64,000 nt of DNA from Sphaerisporangium rufum (lineage in GTDB: Bacteria > Actinomycetota > Actinomycetes > Streptosporangiales > Streptosporangiaceae). A program made the position numbers and the translations under genes. Of the stretch, positions 42,084-52,650 are shown in pieces. The DNA lies in contig NZ_BOOU01000041.1 of NCBI RefSeq assembly GCF_016863395.1, forward strand, positions 62,001 to 126,000. Reading direction: 5' to 3'. The notes under the pieces were generated by a model, which was given only the letters and a program-made list of their open reading frames with translations, made no database searches and was not told the DNA's origin. Position 1 is the stretch's first letter. Each line of letters starts with the position of its first letter.

Positions 42084-43910
42084 TTGAGTGTTTTTGATTC
42101 GGTCAGCCCTAAACCCCCGGTCACCACGCGCGACACCCCGCAACCGGCCCGCCGGCGCCCGCCGGCCATCGAGTGCCGCGACCTGTATCGCCGGCACGGT
42201 ACCCACGTCGCGATCGACGGGATCTCGCTCACCGTCCCGGCCGGCGAGCGGCATGGCCTGGTCGGGCCGAACGGCGCCGGCAAGACCACCCTCATGCGGA
42301 TGATCAGCGCCACGCTCGCCCCGCACCGCGGCACGCTCCGCGTCCTCGGCCACGACGTCGCGCGGGCCCCACGCCAGGTCAAGGCACGCATCGGCGTGGT
42401 GCCGCAGGGCATGACCTACGACAACGAGATCCTGGTCCGGGAGAACCTCACCACCTTCGGCCGCTACCACGGCCTGTCCGGCCGGCACGCCGCCGCCCGC
42501 GCCGACGAGCTGCTGGACACCGTCGGCCTCACCGCCCACGCGCGGGCCCGCCCCGACACCCTGTCCGGCGGCATGCAGCGGCGGCTGCTCATCGCCCGGG
42601 CCCTGGTCAACGACCCCGAGCTGATCCTGCTGGACGAGCCGAGCACCGGGCTGGACGTGGAGAGCCGGCTCCTGCTGTGGGAGCTCCTCGGCACGCTGTG
42701 CGCCGGCGGCAAGACGCTGGTCATCACCACCCACTACCTGGAGGAGGCCGAGCGGCTCTGCGACACGGTCACCGTGCTGCGGGCCGGCCGGATCCGCCGA
42801 TCCGGCTGCCCCCGGCGGCTGGTCGCCGCGACGGTGCCCCCCTACGTGGTGGAACTGGACCTCGCGCGGCGGGACGCCCCCGCGCCCGCCTGGGCCGGCG
42901 GGCGCCCGAGCCTGCGGATGGGCCACCGCCTGCTGGTCTTCACCGACTCCCCCGACAGGCTCGACGCCGGCGCCGCCCCGGACGGTGCCCTGGACGGCGC
43001 CCTGGACGGCGGGGCGGCCGTGGCGGCGCCGCTGGTGCGCCCGAGCTCGCTGCAGGACGCGCTGCAGGTGCTGGACCGGGAGGAACCGCCCGGCCCCGAG
43101 GCCGCCCCGCCACCACCACCGGGCCGCGCCCGCCGGGCCGTCGCCCGGCCGTCCCTCCGGCTGGCCGGCCGGATCTGGTGGCGCGACCTCACCCTGTTCC
43201 GCAAGTCCTACAAGACGACCATCGTCCCCAACTTCTTCGAGCCGGTCTTCTCGCTGGCCGCCCTCGGCATCGGTCTCGGGTACTACGTGAACGGCGCCGC
43301 GCTCGGCGCGCCGTACGCGGACTTCGTCGCGCCGGGACTGCTCGCGGTCACCGCCATGAACGGCGCCGTCTTCGAGGTCACCTACAACGTGTTCGTCCGG
43401 CTGCGGCACGCCCGCAGCTACGACGCCGCCGTCACCAGCCCGGTGGAGCCGGCCGACATCGCCCTCGGCGAGCTGCTGTGGGCGATGACCCGCTGCCTGG
43501 TCTACACCGCCGTCTACCTCGGGATCGTCGCGGCACTCGGCCACGCCCCCGCGGCGACCGCGGCGCTCGCCGTGCCCGCCCTGCTCCCGCTCGGGCTGGT
43601 CTTCGCGTGCGCCGGCCTGATCTTCACCGGCGTGGTGCGGGCCATCAACGCCTACTCCTACTTCTACACGCTGGTGCTGACCCCGCTCACCCTGCTGAGC
43701 GGGGTGTTCTTCCCGGTGGCGCGGCTACCGGCCCCGCTGCGCGCGTTCGCCGAGACCACGCCGCTGTACCACGGGGTGGCGCTGTCCCGGGCGCTGGTCA
43801 CCACCGGTGACCTGCGCGCCGCCGCCGGGCACCTCGCCTGGCTGCTCGCCGTCGCCGCGCTGCTCGCCGGGCCCGCGCTGTACAGCCTGAAGCGGCACCT
43901 GTGCGCCTGA
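42084..43910 (+). CDS. ABC exporter: fused ATPase and ABC-2 (NodJ-like) permease
   Basis: A 608-residue protein joining both exporter halves. Residues about 25-270 form a NodI/DrrA-type ATPase: Walker A GPNGAGKTTLMRM, signature LSGGMQRRLLIARAL, Walker B ELILLDEPSTGLD and H-loop VITTHYLEEAE. After an Ala/Pro linker, residues 350-608 form a six-helix NodJ-type permease (LTLFRKSYKTTIVPNFFEPVFSLAALGIGLGYY, LTLLSGVFFPVARLPAP). NodI and NodJ are usually separate genes. The TTG at 42084 suits the spacing from GAAGAGG; a GTG at 41985 in frame is the alternative. It probably exports the cluster product or an oligosaccharide-like molecule. Confidence 0.9.
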   Translation: MSVFDSVSPKPPVTTRDTPQPARRRPPAIECRDLYRRHGTHVAIDGISLTVPAGERHGLVGPNGAGKTTLMRMISATLAPHRGTLRVLGHDVARAPRQVKARIGVVPQGMTYDNEILVRENLTTFGRYHGLSGRHAAARADELLDTVGLTAHARARPDTLSGGMQRRLLIARALVNDPELILLDEPSTGLDVESRLLLWELLGTLCAGGKTLVITTHYLEEAERLCDTVTVLRAGRIRRSGCPRRLVAATVPPYVVELDLARRDAPAPAWAGGRPSLRMGHRLLVFTDSPDRLDAGAAPDGALDGALDGGAAVAAPLVRPSSLQDALQVLDREEPPGPEAAPPPPPGRARRAVARPSLRLAGRIWWRDLTLFRKSYKTTIVPNFFEPVFSLAALGIGLGYYVNGAALGAPYADFVAPGLLAVTAMNGAVFEVTYNVFVRLRHARSYDAAVTSPVEPADIALGELLWAMTRCLVYTAVYLGIVAALGHAPAATAALAVPALLPLGLVFACAGLIFTGVVRAINAYSYFYTLVLTPLTLLSGVFFPVARLPAPLRAFAETTPLYHGVALSRALVTTGDLRAAAGHLAWLLAVAALLAGPALYSLKRHLCA

Positions 43911-43928
43911 ACCGGGTCCGGCTCCGCC

Positions 43929-43953
43929 GCCCCCCGCCGGGCCGGTGGGGGGC
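43929..43953. terminator. Hairpin between convergent exporter and aspS genes
   Basis: GCCCCCC (43929-43935) pairs with GGGGGGC (43947-43953) with an 11-nt loop in the 50-bp gap between the two stop codons. It may serve both genes. Confidence 0.5.
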
Positions 43954-43960
43954 GTGCCGG

Positions 43961-45259
43961 TCACGGGGTCAGACGGTGCAGGTCGCGGGGGAACAACGTG
44001 GTCCAGCGGATGTTGTCCGCACCGGTCATCCGCGCGACGAACCGCTCCAGGCCGAGCGCGAACCCGCCGTGCGGCGGCATGCCGTGCGCGAACGCGGCCA
44101 GGTAGCCGGCGTAGGGCTCAGGGCTCTCGCCCCGGGCCGCCAGCGCGGCCAGGTAGTCGGAGTGGCGGTGCAGCCGCTGCCCGCCGGTGACCAGCTCCAG
44201 CCCGCGGAAGAGCAGGTCGAAGCTGTTGGAGAACTCCGGCCGCTCGGGGTCGGGGTGGGTGTAGAACGGCCGCTTGGCCATCGGGTAGCCGGTGACGAAC
44301 AGGAACTGCGAACCGTGCTCGCGGACCGCCCAGTCGCACAACCAGCGCTCGTGCGCCGGGGCGAGGTCCGGCTCGCCGCGCGGGTCCTCGTCGGTCTCCC
44401 GGGCCAGCAGCTCCTGCGCGTCGGCGAAGTGGATCGACGGGATCTCGGCCGGCACCTCGGGCAGTTCCACCTTCAGCAGCTCGACCGCCGCCGGAGCCCG
44501 CTCGGCGATGGCGGCGACCATTCCCGCCACCGCGTCGCGGACCACGGCCATCACGTCCCGGTGGTCGGTGACGAACCCGAGCTCGGCGTCCAGGCTGGTG
44601 TACTGCGCGAGGTGGCGGGCGGTGTCGTGCGGCTCGGCGCGGAAGACCGGCCCGACCTCGAAGACCCGCTCGAAGACGCCGACCATCGTCTGCTTGTAGA
44701 ACTGCGGCGACTGGGCCAGGTAGGCGTTGCGGCCGAACCAGTCGAGCTTGAACACGTTCGCGCCGGACTCGGTGGCCGAGGAGACCACCTTGGGCGTGTG
44801 GATCTCGGTGAAACCGAGCCCTTCCAGCGCGCCGCGGAACCCGGACACCGAGGCCGCGGAGATCTCGAACGGCGCCCGCAGCCGCGGGTGGCGCAGCGTC
44901 ACGGCGGCGTTGTCCAGCACGGTGGGCAGCGCGGCGGTCACGACCGGCCGGTAGATGTCGAACGGCGGGGTGAGGGCGGGGTCGGACAGCTCGCGCAGCA
45001 CCGGCGAGGTGATCTCCACGCCGCCGGGCGCCTGCGGGTTGGCGGTGGCGGTGCCCTCCACCTCGACCACCGTCTCCTCCGGCAGCTCGCCGAGACGCTT
45101 GACCAGCTCGGCGTCGGCGGCCACCACCTGGACCAGACCGGCCCGGTCGCGGACCACCGCGAAGGTCACCGACTTCAGCGCGCGCACGCGGTGCAGCCAG
45201 CCCGCGACGCACACCGTTTCCCCGACATGCTCGGCCACCTGGGAGGAAAGAATACGCAT
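43961..45259 (-). CDS. aspS: Aspartyl-tRNA synthetase, short archaeal/eukaryotic type
   Basis: A 432-residue class IIb synthetase. The OB-fold anticodon-binding domain (1-100: VCVAGWLHRVRALKSVTFAVVRDRAG) leads into a catalytic core. Motif 2 is VFRAEPHDTARHLAQYTSLDAE, then LVTGGQRLHRHSDY, and motif 3 is MPPHGGFALGLERF. It lacks the GAD insertion of the usual bacterial AspRS (about 590 residues), so it is the archaeal-type AspRS2, often non-discriminating for tRNA-Asp/Asn. The host should have a standard aspS elsewhere. Its long leader carries a T-box signature. Its place between cluster transporters makes a self-resistance role conceivable. AsnRS is the alternative, disfavoured by the motif 2/3 sequences. 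Confidence 0.88.
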   Translation of the reverse strand: MRILSSQVAEHVGETVCVAGWLHRVRALKSVTFAVVRDRAGLVQVVAADAELVKRLGELPEETVVEVEGTATANPQAPGGVEITSPVLRELSDPALTPPFDIYRPVVTAALPTVLDNAAVTLRHPRLRAPFEISAASVSGFRGALEGLGFTEIHTPKVVSSATESGANVFKLDWFGRNAYLAQSPQFYKQTMVGVFERVFEVGPVFRAEPHDTARHLAQYTSLDAELGFVTDHRDVMAVVRDAVAGMVAAIAERAPAAVELLKVELPEVPAEIPSIHFADAQELLARETDEDPRGEPDLAPAHERWLCDWAVREHGSQFLFVTGYPMAKRPFYTHPDPERPEFSNSFDLLFRGLELVTGGQRLHRHSDYLAALAARGESPEPYAGYLAAFAHGMPPHGGFALGLERFVARMTGADNIRWTTLFPRDLHRLTP

Positions 45260-45287
45260 GGAAACTCCGCCGTCAGAACGCCCTGGA

Positions 45288-45546
45288 GTCCCTGGCAGGC
45301 GCGGGCGAGCAGGGACCTTGCACTCGCGGTGCCACCGCACCTTCGCCCCGCCGCCGGCGGGGCCTCGTCGCGGCCCGGTCACGGAGGCCGTCCGGCGGGG
45401 CATTGGACGGCCGCCCTGGCGGTGCCGTCGTTCCTCCCCGCAGCTCGGAAGGGTCTTCGGCCGGGGGGCGAGGCCGCCTTTCCAGCACCGGCGGCTCTCT
45501 GCTGACTCGCCTGATCCAGGCCTACTTGGCTTCGTCGCAGCTTTGC
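45288..45546 (-). ncRNA. T-box leader upstream of aspS
   Basis: The roughly 285-nt leader of aspS carries hallmarks of a tRNA-sensing T-box RNA. In order on the minus strand: GACGAAGCCAAGTAG, then CAGAGAG opening a GCCGCC/GGCGGC hairpin with GGTGCTGGAAA in its loop (45501 to about 45473), and the invariant T-box bulge GGTGGCACCGCG (45336-45325). After it a GTCCCTG/CAGGGAC hairpin (45288-45316) can act as terminator or sequestor. A GAC triplet (45455-45453), the Asp codon, lies where the specifier is expected, but its pairing context was judged by eye. A TACACT -10 (45557-45552) sits just before the leader. Uncharged tRNA-Asp would switch on synthetase expression. Confidence 0.75.
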
Positions 45547-45592
45547 GCCCGAGTGTATCCGAGATCGCGGCCGCGGCGCGCCGGCGGGACCG

Positions 45593-47458
45593 GTGACCCG
45601 GGCGCCCAGGTGGCCCGGCCGGCCGGGCCGGTCCGCCCGCACCGGCCGGCACGCCGCCGTGGCCCGGCTGCTGCCGTACGCCGGGGCCGGCCCGCTGGCC
45701 GCCGCGGTACTCCTGAACGTGATCCTCGGGCTGCTGCCGGCCGGCTTCATCGTCGCCACCAGCGTGCTGCTCGGCCGGGTTCCGGCGCTCGCCGCGACCG
45801 GCGGCCTGGCGGCCGCGGGCGCCACCCTGGCCGTCGCCGTCGGCGCCTACGTCCTGCAGCAGTGCCTGGTGCCGTTCCAGGCGGCGGCGGGCGAGGTGAT
45901 CGCGCGGCGGGTGGACGCCCGGTGCGCGCGGCGGCTGATGTCGGTGACCCTGACCGACGCCCCGATGGAACTCCTCGAACGGGACGACGTCGCCGGCCGG
46001 ATCGGCGACGCGCGGGACGGTCTCGGCCGGCTGCCGCCCACCCCCGGCGAGGCGGTGGCCGGCACGATCACGCTGATCGCCCGGTACACCCACCTGGCGA
46101 GCGCGGCGGTCCTGGTCGCGATCGTGCTCTCCCCGGCCGCGGCCGGGGTCGCGGCGGCCACCGCGCTGGCGATCCGGCGCGGGCAGCGCGGCTCGTTCGG
46201 CCGGCTGGGCCGGCTGTGGCACGAGCTGTCCGCGCCGCGCCGCCGGGTCGGCTACCTGCGCGACACCGGCACCGCGGTCACCGCCGCCAAGGAGTTCCGC
46301 GTCCTCGGGCTGCTCGGCTGGTACCGGCGGCGGCACCGGGACGATGCCGGGGAATACCTGCGGGCGCTGTGGGCCGGGCGGCGGCGCATCCTGCTGTGGC
46401 CCTACGTGGGATACAGCATGGTGGGCCTGGCCGGCGGCGGGGTGCTGCTGCAGGCCGCCGCACGGGGCGGGCTCGGCCTGCTGGAACTCTCGGTCGCCCT
46501 GCAGGCGTCCATGGTCGCCATCCGGTTCGGCGCCTTCTTCCCGGAAAGCGATGTGCAGACCCAGTACGGGCTGAACGCCTATCAAGCACTGGTGGAGCTG
46601 GAGAGCCGGGTGTCCGCCGCCGCCACCACCGCCACCACCACCGCTCCGCGCGGCGCGCCGCCGGCCGCGCGGCCGCTCCGGCGGGCCATCCGCTTCGACG
46701 GCGTCGGCTTCGGATACCGGAAGGACCGGCCGGTCCTGGCCGGGCTCGACCTGGAACTGCCGGCCGGCCGGTCCACCGCGATCGTCGGGCTCAACGGGGC
46801 GGGCAAGACCACGCTCGTCAAGCTGCTGACCCGGCTGTACGACCCGGGCGAGGGCCGGATCACGGTGGACGGCGAGGACCTGCGGCGGCTGGACCCGCGG
46901 GACTGGCAGCGGCGGATCGCCGTGATCTTCCAGGACTACATCCGCTACGAGCTGCCCGCCGGCGTCAACATCGGCCTCGGCGCCCCCGAGGCGCTGGACG
47001 ACGAGGCGGCGCTGCTGGCGGCGGCCCGCCGGGCCGGCGCGCTCGAGGTGATCGAGGCGCTGCCGGCCGGCCTGGCCACCCCGCTGTCCCGCCAGTACGC
47101 GGGCGGGCGGGACCTGTCCGGCGGGCAGTGGCAGCGGATCGCGCTGGCCCGCGCGTTCCTCGCCGTCGAGCGGGGCGCGTCCATCCTGGTGCTGGACGAG
47201 CCCACGGCCCAGCTGGACGTCCGGGCGGAGGCGGAGTTCCACGACCGGTTCCTGGCGATCACCGCGGGACTCACCACGCTGATCATCTCGCATCGTTTCT
47301 CGACGGTGCGGCGGGCCGACCGGATCGCCGTGCTCGAACACGGCCGGGTGGTCGAGCAGGGCGATCACCAGGGACTGCTGGCGGCCGGCGGCCGGTACGC
47401 GGACCTGTTCCACCTGCAGGCACGACGGTTCCGGACCGGAACGGAGGCGGGCAAGTGA
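45593..47458 (+). CDS. ABC exporter half-transporter 1
   Basis: A 621-residue half-transporter. An N-terminal six-helix exporter domain (about 20-330) precedes an ATPase with Walker A GLNGAGKTTLVKL, Q-loop VIFQDYIRYELP, signature LSGGQWQRIALARAF and Walker B ILVLDEPTAQLD, and the H-loop ISHRFST. Its Q-loop style resembles exporters of peptide natural products in actinomycetes. The GTG at 45593 is only about 36 bp from the aspS promoter on the other strand, so its own promoter must overlap the aspS leader in antisense. A later GTG (VARLLPY) is possible. It pairs with the next gene, overlapping by 4 bp. Confidence 0.9.
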   Translation: MTRAPRWPGRPGRSARTGRHAAVARLLPYAGAGPLAAAVLLNVILGLLPAGFIVATSVLLGRVPALAATGGLAAAGATLAVAVGAYVLQQCLVPFQAAAGEVIARRVDARCARRLMSVTLTDAPMELLERDDVAGRIGDARDGLGRLPPTPGEAVAGTITLIARYTHLASAAVLVAIVLSPAAAGVAAATALAIRRGQRGSFGRLGRLWHELSAPRRRVGYLRDTGTAVTAAKEFRVLGLLGWYRRRHRDDAGEYLRALWAGRRRILLWPYVGYSMVGLAGGGVLLQAAARGGLGLLELSVALQASMVAIRFGAFFPESDVQTQYGLNAYQALVELESRVSAAATTATTTAPRGAPPAARPLRRAIRFDGVGFGYRKDRPVLAGLDLELPAGRSTAIVGLNGAGKTTLVKLLTRLYDPGEGRITVDGEDLRRLDPRDWQRRIAVIFQDYIRYELPAGVNIGLGAPEALDDEAALLAAARRAGALEVIEALPAGLATPLSRQYAGGRDLSGGQWQRIALARAFLAVERGASILVLDEPTAQLDVRAEAEFHDRFLAITAGLTTLIISHRFSTVRRADRIAVLEHGRVVEQGDHQGLLAAGGRYADLFHLQARRFRTGTEAGK

Positions 47459-49443
47459 AGTGGATCGCGACCACCGCGGGGTTCGTGCTGCGGATCGCCG
47501 CCGGCGCCGACCGCGCCCGCCTCGTCAAGGCGATCGCGCTGATGGGCGCCGGCTACCTGGCCACTCCCCTCGCGGCGGCCGGGCTGCGGGAGTTCACCGA
47601 CGCGGCCGTCGCCGGGCGGGCGGGGCCCGCCGCGCTGGCCGCCGGCGCCGTGGCAGTGCTGCTGATCATGGAGTTGATGCTGGGGCACTTCGCGCATCTG
47701 TACTACTTCGAGGTCGGCGAGCTGGCCGAGAGCACGCTCAACGAGGAGCTGATCGCCCAGGTCAACGGGCCGGGGAGCCTGGAGCGGCTGGACGACCCCG
47801 CCTTCGCCGACACGGTGAACCTCGTCCGCGAGGACCTGGGCCGGACCCGGACCGCCGTCGAGTCAGTGCTCCAGCTCGGCGGGCTGGGACTCCAGCTGGT
47901 GGTGACCACGGTGCTCCTCGCCACCCTCGACCCGCTGCTCGCCCTGCTGCCGCTCGCGGCCGTACCGTCGGTGCTGATCGGCCGGCGGGCCCAGGGGCTG
48001 GTGGAGCGGGCCAAGGAGGAGACCGCCGAGCACACCCGCCGCACCCGCCATCTGCTCCGGCTCGCCACCGACCCCGCGTCGATCAAGGAGATCCGGCTGT
48101 TCCAGGCCGAGCGGCCGCTGCTGGACGAGCACGACCGGTCGTGGCGAGCGGCGAGCACGGCGCTGCGCCGGGCGCAACTGCGGGCCGCCGCGCTCAACGC
48201 CCTCGGCCAGCTCGCCTTCGCCGTCGCCTACGGCGGCGCGGTCACGTTGCTGCTGTGGCAGGCGGTGGCCGGCCGGGCCGGCGCCGGTGATGTGATCATG
48301 GTGATCGCGCTGGCCGTCCAGGTGAGTGCGCAGGTGGCCGGGGTGGCCACCCTGCTCACCACGCTGCACGGCACCGCCCGCACCCTGGACCGCCTCACCG
48401 CGCTGGCCGCTCCCCGGCCGGCCGCCGGCACCACCTCATCGGCCGGCGCCGTCGCCCCCGCCGGCACCGTGTCTCCCGTCGGCACTCCGTCCCCTATCGG
48501 CACCCCGTCCCCCATCGATGGTGTGTCCTCCGCCGGCACCGTCTCCGCCACCGGCGCCATGTCCACGCCCGGTCCGGCGGGTGCCACCGCCACGCCGGCC
48601 CTCCCGCCCGGCGGCGCGGCGGCCCGGCCCGGTCCGGCGGCCGCGCGGGCCCGGGTCCCCGACCGGTTGCGCGAGGGCATCGTGCTGGAGAACGTCGGCT
48701 TCACCTACCCGGGCACCGACCGGCCGGTGCTGCACGACGTCAGCCTCACCATCCCCGCCGGCGGCTCGGTGGCACTGGTCGGCGAAAACGGCGCCGGCAA
48801 GAGCACGCTGGTCAAGTTGCTCTGCGGCCTCTACCGGCCCACCTCCGGCCGCGTCCTGGTGGACGGCGTCGACCTCGCCGCCGTCCCGGTCACCGACTGG
48901 TGGCCCCGGGTGGCCGCGCTGTTCCAGGACTTCGCCCGCTTCGAGCTGCTGCTGCGGGAGAACGTGGGCACCGGCGACCTGCCCCGGCTGGCCGACGACG
49001 CGGCGGTCCGGGGCGCGATCGGGCGGGCCGAGGCCGACCCGATCGTCGCGGCCGTACCGGGCGGGCTCGCCGGCTTTCTCGGGCACGGCTACGGTCCGGG
49101 CACCGAGCTGTCCGGCGGCCAGTGGCAGCGGCTCGGCCTGGCCCGCGCCCTGATGCGCGAGGACCCGCTGCTGCTGGTGCTGGACGAGCCGGCCGCCGCC
49201 CTGGACGCGGCAGGCGAGCACGCGCTGTTCGAACGCTACGCCGCGTCCTCCGGCGCGGCCGGCCGCCGGTCCGGCGCGATCACCCTGTTCGTCTCGCATC
49301 GTTTCTCCACGGTGAAGATGGCCGGGAAGATCGTCGTCCTGGACCGGGGGCGGGTGGCCGAGCATGGCGACCACCCCACCCTGCTCGCCGCAGCCGGCCT
49401 GTACGCCGAGCTGTACGGACTCCAGGCGCGTGCCTACCGGTGA
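47455..49443 (+). CDS. ABC exporter half-transporter 2 with long low-complexity linker
   Basis: A 662-residue half-transporter, the partner of the preceding protein. Six membrane helices (about 15-320) are followed by an unusual ~75-residue Thr/Ser/Pro/Gly/Ala linker (322-400, repeats of GTPSPIGTPSPI type) and then the ATPase: Walker A GENGAGKSTLVKL, Q-loop LFQDFARFELL, signature LSGGQWQRLGLARAL, Walker B LLLVLDEPAAALD (Ala for Thr after the Pro). The insert between membrane and ATPase domains is not normal for the family. The GTG at 47455 overlaps the previous stop and follows GGAGG. Together the two form a heterodimeric exporter. Confidence 0.9.
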   Translation: MKWIATTAGFVLRIAAGADRARLVKAIALMGAGYLATPLAAAGLREFTDAAVAGRAGPAALAAGAVAVLLIMELMLGHFAHLYYFEVGELAESTLNEELIAQVNGPGSLERLDDPAFADTVNLVREDLGRTRTAVESVLQLGGLGLQLVVTTVLLATLDPLLALLPLAAVPSVLIGRRAQGLVERAKEETAEHTRRTRHLLRLATDPASIKEIRLFQAERPLLDEHDRSWRAASTALRRAQLRAAALNALGQLAFAVAYGGAVTLLLWQAVAGRAGAGDVIMVIALAVQVSAQVAGVATLLTTLHGTARTLDRLTALAAPRPAAGTTSSAGAVAPAGTVSPVGTPSPIGTPSPIDGVSSAGTVSATGAMSTPGPAGATATPALPPGGAAARPGPAAARARVPDRLREGIVLENVGFTYPGTDRPVLHDVSLTIPAGGSVALVGENGAGKSTLVKLLCGLYRPTSGRVLVDGVDLAAVPVTDWWPRVAALFQDFARFELLLRENVGTGDLPRLADDAAVRGAIGRAEADPIVAAVPGGLAGFLGHGYGPGTELSGGQWQRLGLARALMREDPLLLVLDEPAAALDAAGEHALFERYAASSGAAGRRSGAITLFVSHRFSTVKMAGKIVVLDRGRVAEHGDHPTLLAAAGLYAELYGLQARAYR

Positions 49444-49552
49444 ACCTCGGCGGCCGCCGGGACGCGCGGCGGCCGGTCTAGGGTGAGAAGAACGGGGAAT
49501 GGGTGCGGCCGCGCCGCCACGCGTCCGGCGGCCCGCACGGGGAGGGGACCCG

Positions 49553-51523
<1,971 letters not shown>

Positions 51524-51572
51524 TGGGCCGCCGGCACGTCGCCGCCGGGGCCGGCGTCCTGGTCCGCGGCCG

Positions 51573-52568
51573 TCAGGTGATGAAGGCGGCGACGTCGGCG
51601 GCGATCTCGCGCGGGTACTCGCCGTTGATCGCGTGTGACGCCTCCGGATAGGTCTTCACGGTTCCGCGGACCAGGGTCCGCCGCGCCACCCGGGCGGCCT
51701 CGGCCGCGTCGTGCAGCCGGGACTTCCCGGCCATCAGCACCAGCACCGGCAGCCGGACCGCGGCGAGCCGCTCCTCGCTCGGGCGGGTGGGGGCGGGCAG
51801 CTTCGTCACGTAGGCCTGCAGGCCGGCCTCGATCATCCGGGCGACCGGCACGTCCTTGACCGGGGCGTCGTTCGCCGTCCAGGCGGTGAAGGCGTCCCGC
51901 CACGATCGTGGTGCCCACCGGAGGCCGGCCGGGATCGAGCGCAGCACCACCCCCGGTGACAGGCCGGCGAAGACCATGATCGGATCGAGCAGCACGACCC
52001 CGGCGATCTTCTCCGGCCGGCGCACCGCCAGGTTCATCGCGGTCCAGCCGCCGAACGACACGCCGAGCAGGTGGATCGCCGGCTCGGGCAGGGCGAGCAG
52101 CACCTCGTGCAGCCACCGCGCGTGATCGTCGGCGTCCTGGACCGGGCGCTGCTGGATGCTCATGCCCGGCTCGCCGAGCAGATCGACCGTGTAGACGCTG
52201 CGCAGCCGCAGCAGCGACGGCAGGTTGTCCGCCCAGATCGGTGAGGCCGACGCCCGGCCCGGCAGCAGCAGCAGGGGTGGCGCGGCCGGGTCGGTGCCGC
52301 CGCTGAAGTGGTACACCCGCACGACGCCGTACCCGGTCCGGATGTCCGACGTCCGGTCGGGGGCGGGCAGGCCGGCCATCGCCGCGCGGTACGCGGCGGT
52401 GAAGCGGTCGTGCGCCTGCGCCGAGACGAAGTACCCGACCGGGGCCGGGTCGCGCAGCGCGTAGGCGAGGACCGCCGCGAGCACGGCGAGCACCGCGGCG
52501 ATCCGGGCCGGTCGCCGGCGGCGCGGGCCGGCCCGCGCCGCCGGCTTGGGGACGCTCGAAGTAACCAT
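51573..52568 (-). CDS. Alpha/beta hydrolase with N-terminal membrane anchor
   Basis: A 331-residue hydrolase. A short basic N-terminus and one membrane segment (ARIAAVLAVLAAVLAYAL, about 21-38) place the enzyme outside the membrane. The hydrolase core has the oxyanion region LLLLPGRASASPIW, nucleophile elbow GVSFGG (Ser), acid in LVLMAGKSRLHD and the His in YPEASHAINGEYP. Substrate unknown; esterase or lactonase are both possible. It is divergent from a TetR regulator over an operator-like palindrome cluster. A -10-like TAGTCT lies only 6 bp before the ATG, so the mRNA may be leaderless. Confidence 0.9.
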   Translation of the reverse strand: MVTSSVPKPAARAGPRRRRPARIAAVLAVLAAVLAYALRDPAPVGYFVSAQAHDRFTAAYRAAMAGLPAPDRTSDIRTGYGVVRVYHFSGGTDPAAPPLLLLPGRASASPIWADNLPSLLRLRSVYTVDLLGEPGMSIQQRPVQDADDHARWLHEVLLALPEPAIHLLGVSFGGWTAMNLAVRRPEKIAGVVLLDPIMVFAGLSPGVVLRSIPAGLRWAPRSWRDAFTAWTANDAPVKDVPVARMIEAGLQAYVTKLPAPTRPSEERLAAVRLPVLVLMAGKSRLHDAAEAARVARRTLVRGTVKTYPEASHAINGEYPREIAADVAAFIT

Positions 52569-52570
52569 GC

Positions 52571-52616
52571 GGTCAGACTACTGACCGAACGGTAGAAAAT
52601 CCAACCACTCGGTCAG
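52571..52616. promoter_or_regulatory. Divergent TetR-type operator cluster
   Basis: Three half-site types overlap in 46 bp. GGTCAG-ACTA-CTGACC (52571-52586) and ACCGAACGGT (52584-52593) are perfect palindromes, and TCGGTCAG (52609-52616) inverts CTGACCGA (52581-52588). The minus-strand hydrolase promoter (TTGGAT, 18 bp, TAGTCT) runs through it. The TetR protein encoded on the right is the obvious ligand and would repress both genes. Confidence 0.6.
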
Positions 52617-52650
52617 GAGGTGGATCTCCGCGGACCGGTACGGTGGGCGG

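Noticed and set aside
45403-47454. A giant 1346-residue exporter beginning at 45403
   Set aside because: The upstream part of that frame is a shadow of half-transporter 1. The real protein begins at the GTG at 47455 with a ribosome site.
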